Assembly: GCA_900551265.1 (NCBI GenBank)
Contig: URVL01000156.1
Location: forward strand, 1 to 5,501
DNA: 5,501 bases
Origin: an uncultured Eubacteriales bacterium
GTDB lineage: Bacteria; Bacillota; Clostridia; Oscillospirales; QAMX01
Direction: 5' to 3'
The notes under the pieces were generated by a model. That model was not told the origin of the DNA, did not search any database, and saw only the letters and a list, made by a program, of their open reading frames with translations. This document shows, one piece after another, positions 1 through 5,457 of the stretch; position 1 is the stretch's first letter; each line of letters begins with the position of its first letter. The position numbers and the translations under genes are program-made.

Positions 1-590
1 CTGATCTTTTCCGCTGGGAGGGTTTTCATCTCCTTCTTTTCCTTGGGCGGCAGCTTGCACCCGGCGGCGGGGTTGTAGGGAATCAGTCGTTCCCGCACTG
101 CTTGGTCAAGACACTGACGGAGCATGGCGTGGAGACCTCGGATGGTCTTGGCGCTCAGGCTCAGGTCTTTCATACTCTCGTAGCGCTTTACCCGGCCCTT
201 GGTCTTTGCTTTGTTATAGAACTTCTGAATATCCAGTGTGGTCAGCTTGTTGAGCTTGATTTTGCCGATATTCGGCACGATATGCTTGTCGATGTAGTTT
301 TTGTAGTAGGCGGCAGTAGTTTCGCGGATGGAGGGTTTCGCGTAGTTCTCGAACCACATTTCTGCCCACTGTCCCACGGTGAATTGGTCAGTTTTGTGTG
401 CGTCCACCTTCCCGGCCTGCTCCAGTGCCGCAGCCAGTTTTTCCTTGCATTCTTTCTGGGTTTTCGCCAACACATTTTTGTAGATGACTTTTCCAGTTTC
501 CGGGTCGTGACCTGCCGTGTAGCGGCCCTCCCAGCGGCCATCTTTCCGCTTGCGAATGTTCCCTTCGCCGTTGGCTCTTTTCTTAGCCGT
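1..590 (-). CDS. Tyrosine recombinase/integrase of an integrative element, N-terminal part (3' end outside window)
   Basis: Reading the minus strand from 590 gives about 196 codons without a stop, beginning (T/M)AKKRANGEGNIRKRKDGR. The first ~60 residues are the basic arm-binding domain (GSIRKRKDGRWEGRY-like, then a TGK..Y strand) of Tn916/ICE-type and phage integrases. Residues ~70-175 form the SAM-like core-binding domain, recognisable from TVGQWAEMWFENY, KPSIRETTAAYYKNYIDKHI, IGKIKLNKLT, LDIQKFYN and SAKTIRGLHAMLRQCLDQAV. The catalytic domain with the R..H-R-H..Y residues would lie left of position 1 and cannot be checked. Such enzymes cut and join att sites during integration and excision. 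The expected start is ACG instead of ATG, nine bases after a good GGGAGGTGA site (605-597). A TGA lies in frame just upstream, and no ATG, GTG or TTG occurs in frame for about 40 codons. The gene may use ACG, or the start has been lost. Family assignment is firm; activity is not. Confidence 0.88.
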
Positions 591-885
591 GGTCGGTCAC
601 CTCCCGAATATCACCGTCATTCTCGTCCATGCACTCGGCCATCATCCTAACGCCCAAGCGGAAACCCAGAATGAAATTTTCCAGTGCTGTGATGCTGTCG
701 ATTTCGTGCTGTGACCTGACGAGTTTTGTGAGGAGCGTCCGTTCAGTTTCATCGAGCTGCTCCGAGAGCTGACTTTCATATCGGCTGACACGATCCGCCG
801 CCCGTTTCAATTCTGAGCCAGGTACCATCTGCCGTTCGCAGGGCGTGATGTTGCCGTAGTAGAAATCCTCCAGGGTTTTCCTCAT
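583..885 (-). CDS. Small DUF6809-like protein of unknown function, next to integrase
   Basis: A 100-residue soluble protein starting MRKTLEDFYYGNITPCERQM. Its layout is a short N-terminal segment with LEDFYYGNI, a long charged helix at ~23-75 (ELKRAADRVSRYESQLSEQL, then LLTKLVRSQHEI), and an ENFILGFRLGVRMMAE segment near the C-terminus. From memory this matches the DUF6809 family of Clostridia, proteins of about 100 residues with no known function, often found on mobile elements. The ATG at 885 is chosen because AAGGAGGTGGAG precedes it at proper spacing and family members begin at this motif. The frame stays open upstream to a GTG at 1125, but that stretch has no ribosome site and looks noncoding. 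Its stop overlaps the integrase start region by a few bases, so the two are probably co-transcribed and translationally coupled. A role in element control is only a guess; no helix-turn-helix is evident. Confidence 0.8.
   Translation of the reverse strand: MRKTLEDFYYGNITPCERQMVPGSELKRAADRVSRYESQLSEQLDETERTLLTKLVRSQHEIDSITALENFILGFRLGVRMMAECMDENDGDIREVTDHG
597..605 (-). promoter_or_regulatory. Ribosome binding site deciding the integrase start
   Basis: The minus strand reads GGGAGGTGA, with GGAGG nine bases before the ACG triplet at 590-588. It lies inside the last codons of the upstream small gene. It supports ACG, in place of an ancestral ATG, as the position where integrase translation began. 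Confidence 0.6.
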
Positions 886-1028
886 TTTCTCCACCTCCTT
901 CGTAGCGACACACCATACCACACCTCGGAGGGAATAGCTACTGGTTTTGGGGAGAGTTATCAGTTCAGACACATATTTTTTAAGACTGCTGATATCGGCC
1001 TTTTCTTTGAAGACACTGGTGCAATCCG

Positions 1029-1244
1029 CAGTTGGCGTCGAAACCCCCCAGCGTATTTTGGGGATGCCTCTTTCTTGTTTACTGTGGCGCAAATTCTGCG
1101 CCGGGTGCCTTTCTCTGAATTGCACTTTAACTCCCCTTTAGGGGCAGGGGGAGCCGGGGCAGCGCCCCGGTGAGTGCGGGCGGCGTATAGCCGGACGCTA
1201 TGCTTGCCCCACCCAAACGGGTGGGCTTCCGCCCCAACGGGGCG
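1029..1244. repeat. Cluster of GC-rich inverted repeats (possible origin of transfer or regulatory structure)
   Basis: At least five stem-forming palindromes lie within about 215 bases. They are GGCGCA/TGCGCC (1086-1102), CCGGGGC/GCCCCGG (1154-1170), ATAGC/GCTAT (1187-1201), CCCACCC/GGGTGGG (1208-1225) and CGCCCC/GGGGCG (1230-1244). In addition there is a weaker CCCCA/TGGGG pair within about 1045-1065 and competing CTCCCC/GGGGAG pairings around 1131-1153. Dense palindromes in gene-free DNA of integrative elements are often origins of transfer or single-strand origins. No nick-site motif or relaxase gene could be identified here, so the function is open. Confidence 0.45.
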
Positions 1245-1435
1245 TCTCTGCGGTACCCCGGCTCGGTGCGGCCCACGGAACAAAAGCGCGCCTTTCTGTC
1301 TGTCTGCACTGCGGGCAGATGTATCCCCAAATTTATCCCGCTTCAAAATCGAACCCTCTGCCCTGCCCTTGCCCTGGGCATTTTGCCGAAGCCAAATGCG
1401 CTGCAATTCGGGACTGACCGGGAGGAGAAATGCGA

Positions 1436-1468
1436 CGAGGAGGCTGGGTGAACTGCCCAGCCTCCTCG
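1436..1468. repeat. Perfect 13-bp inverted repeat hairpin
   Basis: CGAGGAGGCTGGG at 1436-1448 pairs perfectly with CCCAGCCTCCTCG at 1456-1468 around a 7-base loop. The stem is strong on either strand, but neither side is followed by a real T-run, so an ordinary intrinsic terminator is not clear. It stands about 40 bases before the first copy of the structured repeat. On the plus strand the 5' arm lies within a tiny 15-codon frame (1430-1477) preceded by GGGAGGAG; this is probably chance. Confidence 0.6.
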
Positions 1469-1505
1469 TATTCTTGATGGTACTGTTTCCAAAATTCTGA
1501 GGGCG

Positions 1506-1771
1506 AAAATGCCTGTCCCTCACAAAGGTTCACAAATGTCCCAACACCGCGTTTTATCCTCTGAGAGGTACACGGATGCCACCCAGTCCGCAGGATGGGC
1601 ACAAACCGCCGTACAACGCGAAACAGGCGGTTTCACGATTTTGGGCTGTGGGCAGGCTGAAGGCTTCCGGGTCATTGGCAGAGAAAACCTTCCAATTGGC
1701 GGTCCACCTTTTCGACTTTTTACTGCGAACGGCCCGTGGCAGGGATTGTCTCTTTGATTTAGGCGTGGTAG
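1506..1771 (+). repeat. Structured direct repeat, copy A
   Basis: A ~266-base unit that recurs at 2003-2279. Long blocks are nearly identical: CAACACCGCGTTTTATCCTC, GATGCCACCCAG, CGCAGGATGGGCACAA, CAACGCGAAACAG, GGCAGAGAAAA and TCTCTTTGATTTAGGCGTGG. The stretch between about 1690 and 1740 has diverged. Stems visible on the plus strand are CCTCT/AGAGG (1558-1568), AAACCGCC/GGCGGTTT with a 15-base loop (1603-1633) and GCTGA/TTGGC (1656-1679). No promoter as good as that of copy B is seen. A weak CGAC/GTCG hairpin followed by six T (1785-1805) lies just after it and may be a degenerate terminator. Confidence 0.8.
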
Positions 1772-1984
1772 ATTTTTCCCACAACGACCCTGTCGGAACT
1801 TTTTTGAGAAGCGTTTTCCTCGTTGAAGGAATCCCCTTCTTGTTGTTGTTCGTCTTGTTTATATATTTCCCCCTCAAATCCTGGAGAGGGTCCCCTCCGC
1901 CAGATGCTGAGTGGAATTATTCCAGAGGAGCATTTTTTCCTGTTTATAGCACACGCAGCCAGCCTTATTTAATCTGTTGAACAG
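1772..1984. other. Spacer between the two repeat copies, no gene seen
   Basis: About 210 bases without a supported gene. They contain a pyrimidine-rich tract (1801-1872), the weak hairpin plus T-run after copy A (1785-1805) and a short palindrome TGGAAT-T-ATTCCA (1912-1924). The open frames crossing it are compositional and lack ribosome binding sites. Confidence 0.5.
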
Positions 1985-1993
1985 TGGTATAAT
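1985..1993 (+). promoter_or_regulatory. Extended -10 promoter in front of repeat copy B
   Basis: The plus strand has TGGTATAAT: a perfect TATAAT (1988-1993) preceded by TGn, the extended -10 signature. This can compensate for a poor -35 (TTATTT, 1965-1970, spacing 17). Predicted transcription start is near 2000, at the first bases of the repeat. Confidence 0.5.
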
Positions 1994-2002
1994 GGTCAGC
2001 GT

Positions 2003-2279
2003 AAAAATGCCTCTCTCTCACAATGGCCCACAAACGCCCCAACACCGCGTTTTATCCTCTCAGAGGTGCACAGATGCCACCCAGCCCGCAGGATGGGCAC
2101 AAGCTGCCGCACAACGCGAAACAGATGGCTTTATGGCTTTGGGCTTTGCCTGGCCGAGGACTTACGGTCATCGGCAGAGAAAAATCTAAAAAAGTCAGAC
2201 GGGAACTACCCTCCTTTTCCCAAACTTTTGCATCAAACGGCATTGGGCCGGGGCTTTCTCTTTGATTTAGGCGTGGTAG
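2003..2279 (+). repeat. Structured direct repeat, copy B
   Basis: Second copy of the unit at 1506-1771, in the same orientation, about 500 bases downstream and slightly longer. It ends with the same TTTGATTTAGGCGTGGTAG. Conservation is patchy: the first ~190 bases and the last ~30 align well, while the segment about 2180-2240 is unrelated. Patchy conservation with preserved pairing fits a structured RNA or a mobile noncoding repeat better than a duplicated protein gene. Confidence 0.8.
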
Positions 2280-2342
2280 TAATGGTCATTGGTAGATTCA
2301 ACTCTACTTACGCCCATTGCTTTTATCGGATTTGCTTGAATT

Positions 2343-2384
2343 CTGAGAAGTTCTAATGTTATTCAGAACTTCTCGGGATTTTTT
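2343..2384 (+). terminator. Intrinsic terminator, plus strand
   Basis: GAGAAGTTCT (2345-2354) pairs perfectly with AGAACTTCTC (2365-2374). The stem is extended outward by a T-G and a C-G pair, and AAT/ATT pairs inside the loop. Six T follow at 2379-2384. The T-run is only on the plus-strand side, so it ends rightward transcription, and no protein gene on that strand precedes it. The best candidate it could serve is the RNA carrying repeat copy B. Confidence 0.8.
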
Positions 2385-2418
2385 GCATTCCAACCTTTAG
2401 ATTTTTACGTTTAAACTG

Positions 2419-2451
2419 CAAAAATTCTACCACGCCATGTGCAGGTGTGGT
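2419..2451 (-). terminator. Intrinsic terminator of the pts/deglycase operon
   Basis: On the minus strand, directly after the stop codon of the SIS gene, CCACACC and GGCGTGG (2450-2444 and 2436-2430) form a stem with one A-C mismatch and a 7-base loop. Five T follow at 2424-2420. It faces the plus-strand terminator at 2343-2384, so two converging transcription units end within about 40 bases of each other. Confidence 0.6.
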
Positions 2452-3444
2452 TTAGTACTCCATTTGACGGTAGAAGCGGCGCACCGCCAGGTCGTGGTTA
2501 CGCTCGGTCTGAAATGCCTTGTTAAGGGGCTCCGTAGCGGCCATCATCACAGCGGGAGAAAGAATCGCGCGGAATTCTTCATCAACTGGTAGTGCAAAAT
2601 TTTTGCTGTCGAAGACCAGTATTTCGTTGGTCATGTTTTTGAGGAAGCCGTAAGCACGCATTGCCAGCGGACGGGAACCGTCCTCACCAATCATCATAAT
2701 CACTGGAAGATCCTTTTCCACCAACTCGATGGTTCCGTGGAAAAACTCCGCTGCGTGTATCGGACGGGTGCGGATCCATTGCATCTCTTCCATAATGCAC
2801 ATTGCATAGCAGGTCGCCTCGCCCCAACACGTGCCGCTCCCTATTACCATGTGCCATGGGGCATGGGCGTTGCGCGCCGCATAAAAGATACATTTTGAAT
2901 TCATATCCGCTGCCGCTTTGTCCAAGGCTTCGCCGATAGTATACAGTTGAACCGAAAAACGCTCGTAACCGGGGAATTCTCCACGCAGTGACAGCACTTT
3001 GGCCATGATCTGTGCGTAGCCGCAGAAAAACGATGTAAAGCTATTGTCGTTCGGCGCATAGAACGTATAGTCTGACAGCTTTTCCATTTGGCTCCCCTTT
3101 TTTACAAGGATTGCTGCGTTGACTGCCCCGCGCTGGCGGCAGTATTCCATCGCGGATATGATTTCTTTTGTATCACCGCTGACAGAAGAGAACAGGCACA
3201 AAGAGCCTTCACCCAAGTGCAGATGGTTTTTATTTACCAACTCTGCCGCAATCTCGTCAAATACTGGTAACGTGGTATGCTCATCTGCAAAGTATTTCCA
3301 CGGCATCGCCAGCGTATAGGTGCCTCCACAGCCGATTAGGAAAATATTCTTGATTCCTTTCGTATGTTCTGTTTCGACCATGGCTGCAATCTTGTCTTTG
3401 TTTTCTCCAAACAACCCCAGGGATTCTTTTGTTGTCATTGGCAT
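2452..3444 (-). CDS. SIS-domain fructosamine-6-phosphate deglycase (FrlB/GfrF-like)
   Basis: A 330-residue protein with two SIS (sugar isomerase) folds, close to the ~340 residues of E. coli FrlB. The N-terminal SIS domain has the phosphosugar-binding loops IGCGGTYTLA (~37-46) and SSVSGDTKEI (86-95). The C-terminal domain carries MEEMQWIR...HAAEFFHGTIELV (218-242). By alignment from memory with FrlB and FraB, E220 and H236, 16 residues apart, match their catalytic Glu and His. The end, ERNHDLAVRRFYRQMEY, matches the FrlB tail (HNPDERRYYGGLVEY-like). These enzymes split 6-phosphorylated Amadori products such as fructoselysine- or glucoselysine-6-phosphate into glucose-6-phosphate and the amine. 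The gene is the last of the operon, 54 bases after the ptsI remnant, with AAAGGA ten bases before the ATG; a second ATG two codons later could also serve. Co-occurrence with PTS genes favours a PTS-imported substrate. The exact substrate is inference; a GlmS-like isomerase is less likely because there is no glutaminase domain. Confidence 0.82.
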   Translation of the reverse strand: MPMTTKESLGLFGENKDKIAAMVETEHTKGIKNIFLIGCGGTYTLAMPWKYFADEHTTLPVFDEIAAELVNKNHLHLGEGSLCLFSSVSGDTKEIISAMEYCRQRGAVNAAILVKKGSQMEKLSDYTFYAPNDNSFTSFFCGYAQIMAKVLSLRGEFPGYERFSVQLYTIGEALDKAAADMNSKCIFYAARNAHAPWHMVIGSGTCWGEATCYAMCIMEEMQWIRTRPIHAAEFFHGTIELVEKDLPVIMMIGEDGSRPLAMRAYGFLKNMTNEILVFDSKNFALPVDEEFRAILSPAVMMAATEPLNKAFQTERNHDLAVRRFYRQMEY

Positions 3445-3498
3445 GGTGTTTTATCCTTTCTTTTTACCTTTCATCTATATTGTGCGTTGGTACTCTGT

Positions 3499-5107
3499 TC
3501 AATGGCACAGGCGTACAGCTTCTTTTACCTCCGGAATCAAAGGTGCGCTCATGCTCAGTGCATCCAGCCCAAGCTGCAATAAAAGCTGTGTGGCCTGGCA
3601 GTTTCCCGCAATCTCTCCGCATATGGCGGTGCGCTTGCCATACCGGTGGGCCGCTTCGACAATAAGACGGATGCTTTCTACCATCGCCGGATGCAACGGG
3701 TTGTACAGACGAGACACTTTTGCGTTACCGCGATCCACTGCCAATGTATATTGGGTCAAGTCATTAGTGCCGATGCTGAAAAAATCAACCTCTTTTGCGA
3801 AGCTGTCAGCCTGAAGCGTTACAGCGGGGGTTTCCGCCATAATACGGGATCCCTTCCTGTTCAAGTTCTTCCATACACTCCCGCAACAGTTCCCGCGTCT
3901 GTCGAAAATCTGAAAGCGAGATCACCATTGGAAGCATCACGCTGACCTTGCCATATGCGCTGGCGCGCAAGATCGCACGGAGCTGTGTTCGGAACATATC
4001 CCGGCACTCCAAAGAGACACGGATTGCCCTCCACCCCAGGAATGGATTTGTTTCTTCCGGAAAGGGAAGATAGGGAAGCGGCTTGTCTCCACCTACATCC
4101 AGCGTTCGGATAACAATAGGCTTTCCCCGCATAGTGTCGCACACTGCTTTGTAAGCTAAGAACTGCTCCTCCTCCCCAGGTAGCGCCTTACGATCCATAA
4201 ACAGGAACTCCGTGCGGAAAAGCCCAACTCCGTCCGCCCCCTGTGCCATGGCCCGCTCGGCATCCCCGGCGTTGGAAATATTGGCCTCTAAACATATTTT
4301 CCGCCCGCTTTTCGTCAGTGCCGGAAGACGTGCCTGCTCCAGCTGGGCGTTTTTTTTGATGTCTTTCTCGGCTTTTACGCATTTGAAATGAGAAAGGATT
4401 TCCTCATCAGGGCTTATGATTAATTCCCCTGCATCGCCATCTATGATAACACTCATGCCGTTTTTTACCTGAGACAGCACGTTATTTACTCCGACCATTG
4501 CCGGGAGGCCCAGGCTTTTCGCGATAATGGACGCATGCGAAGTTTCACCCCCCAGTTCGGTGGCAAAGCCGCGAATATGCACCATGTCCATCTCTGCCGT
4601 ATCGGACGGAAACAACTCTCGCGCGATGACAATGCAATCATAGGGCAAACTGTGCAGATCTACTTTTTCGACATGGCATAAGCTGCGCAGAACCAAATCG
4701 CCTACGTCACGCACGTCATTTGCGCGTTCGCGCTGGTATGCAGTTCCCAGGCTTTCGAACATAGCACATATCTCAGCCAAAGTCTCTGACAAGGCCCATC
4801 CGGCATTTTTCAGTTCCGAGGTGATCTTGGAAACGGTTCCTTCATACAAGATCGGATCATGGAGAATGTCAAGATGTGCCTTATAAATTTCAGCACGGTC
4901 TTCGTCCATATTTGCGCCGGCGGTTTCATAGAGCCTTTGAAGTTCCGCCGCCCCGTCTTTGACGGCCGTATCCAATTTTGCTATTTCCGTATTAACCTGC
5001 GGCTCAATAATTGCCGTACGCACTATTTTCAGTTCTGTCTTTTTGAATACAAACACCTTTCCTATGGCTATTCCACCGGAAACTGTGATTCCCTTAAGGT
5101 ATTCCAC
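3499..5107 (-). pseudogene. ptsI: PTS Enzyme I (PEP-protein phosphotransferase), interrupted by an internal deletion/frameshift
   Basis: Enzyme I takes phosphate from PEP and passes it to HPr in the cytoplasm. The first frame (5107-3806, 433 codons) starts at GTG, with AGGAGG eight bases upstream, and reads MEYLKGITVSGGIAIGK. It holds the swivelling phosphohistidine domain (GGETSHASIIAKSLGLP, H191) and the first part of the PEP-binding barrel (GLFRTEFLFMDR, R298; RTLDVGGDKPLPY, R334). After EQEGIPY (residue ~422) it shifts and ends in seven to eleven unrelated residues. The rest continues in another frame from ~3840 to 3499: IMAETPAV, the signature EVDFFSIGTNDLTQYTLAVD, and AICGEIAG with the catalytic cysteine. 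About seven to eight residues (the usual ...IPVG before IMAETPA) are missing, so a deletion of roughly 23 bases is likelier than a simple miscalled base. The C-terminus also ends about 30 residues earlier than the usual 570-575. The downstream part could start at an ATG (3840) behind AGGAAGGG, but half an active site seems unlikely to work. Confidence 0.85.
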
Positions 5108-5121
5108 GCATGATCCCTCCT
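5105..5121 (-). promoter_or_regulatory. Ribosome binding site and GTG start of ptsI
   Basis: AGGAGG (5121-5116) stands eight bases before GTG (5107-5105), which opens the EI frame at the usual family start. An ATG (5111-5109), four bases before GTG and out of frame, would give only five codons and is ignored. Confidence 0.65.
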
Positions 5122-5122
5122 A

Positions 5123-5392
5123 TCAATTGCCGTCTTTCAACGTGCGTACAAAGTCCAGGATCTGTGCTAAAACAGCCTGCTCATCTCCACCGGAAACCTG
5201 AACAGTCATTTCTGACCCCTGATCCAATCCCAATGTCAACACACTTATAATGCTTTTTCCATTACCCTTGCGTCCGTTTTTGATAAGCGTAACCTCTGAA
5301 TCTCTAAACTGTGACACAAATGAAATATAGCGTGTCGCCGGCCGGGCATGAATGCCATCCTTGTTTTGTATGGTAACGGTACCCTCAACCAT
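5123..5392 (-). CDS. ptsH: Phosphocarrier protein HPr
   Basis: An 89-residue HPr, almost exactly the usual 85-90. It carries phosphate from Enzyme I to Enzyme II proteins through the active-site histidine in GIHARPAT (H15). S47 in GKSIISVLTLGL corresponds to Ser46 of Bacillus HPr, the target of HPr kinase/phosphorylase, so regulation through P-Ser-HPr and CcpA remains possible; the usual IMGVMSLG loop is altered to IISVLTLG. The helix after the active site (TRYISFVSQF) departs from the common ARLVQTASKF. These changes suggest a paralogue dedicated to this operon instead of the housekeeping copy, but this is inference. GGAGG (5404-5400) precedes the ATG by seven bases. Its stop is 15 bases before the ptsI start, so the two are co-transcribed in the standard HI order. 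Unlike ptsI, the gene is intact. Confidence 0.95.
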   Translation of the reverse strand: MVEGTVTIQNKDGIHARPATRYISFVSQFRDSEVTLIKNGRKGNGKSIISVLTLGLDQGSEMTVQVSGGDEQAVLAQILDFVRTLKDGN

Positions 5393-5457
5393 GCTTTCAC
5401 CTCCGCCGCATTATATGATTTGATTAGGCCTTGTTTTAAAAATTGCAGAGTATTGCA

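Larger units (their letters stand above)
886..1500. other. Gene-free stretch left of the repeats, rich in inverted repeats
   Basis: No frame here shows a recognisable protein; the open frames on both strands have low-complexity, proline- and arginine-rich translations typical of GC-rich noncoding DNA. The minus-strand promoter of the DUF6809-integrase pair should lie in this stretch. A weak extended -10 candidate (TGGTATGGT on the minus strand, about 910-920) is visible, without a convincing -35. The palindromes are listed separately. Confidence 0.6.
2000..2384 (+). ncRNA. Candidate structured noncoding RNA (contains repeat copy B)
   Basis: This unit has an extended -10 promoter directly upstream, a repeat with conserved stems inside, and an intrinsic terminator at its 3' end, giving a predicted transcript of ~385 nt. 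Helices seen on the plus strand are CCTCT/AGAGG (2056-2066), AAGCTG paired with TGGCTT (2101-2131) and GCCGA/TCGGC enclosing GAC-TTACG-GTC (2153-2175). Relative to copy A, the second helix shows an A-U to G-C compensatory change plus two changes to G-U, and the third differs only by G-U versus Watson-Crick pairs. Those wobbles would be A-C mismatches on the other strand, so the plus strand is the likely RNA. Loop bases AACGCG (2113-2118) are complementary to CGCGTT (2046-2051), a possible pseudoknot. I do not recognise it as tmRNA, RNase P RNA, 6S or SRP RNA. Its open frames have no ribosome binding site. Function unknown; two copies cannot exclude chance. Confidence 0.45.

Noticed and set aside
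102..650. Plus-strand open frame of 182 codons opposite the integrase
   Set aside because: It is the antisense shadow of the integrase and DUF6809-like frames.
886..1125. Upstream extension of the DUF6809-like gene to a GTG at 1125 (180 codons)
   Set aside because: The start lacks a ribosome site, the added residues resemble nothing, and a strong AAGGAGG site with ATG at 885 fits the family start.
1330..1365. GGTTCGATTT on the minus strand, resembling a tRNA T-arm
   Set aside because: No acceptor, D or anticodon arms can be folded around it.
960..1523. Long minus-strand open frame (187 codons) over the palindrome cluster
   Set aside because: Composition is arginine/proline-rich, no family is recognisable, no ribosome site, and it crosses strong hairpins.
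1554..1980. Open frames on both strands across the repeats (about 60-130 codons, some shared between the two copies)
   Set aside because: They recur only because the DNA is repeated. Frames are not preserved over the whole unit, there is no ribosome binding site, and the differences keep RNA pairing instead of codons.
1506..2279. CRISPR array
   Set aside because: Only two long, unevenly conserved repeats 500 bases apart; no short regular repeat-spacer pattern.
1762..2436. attL/attR pair formed by the GGCGTGGTAG copies flanking the structured region
   Set aside because: The outer copies are inverted, not direct, as integrase att sites would require, and the integrase lies outside them.
5410..5415. 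TATAAT on the minus strand just before ptsH
   Set aside because: Transcription would start inside the ribosome binding site and no good -35 is present; the operon more likely reads in from the right.
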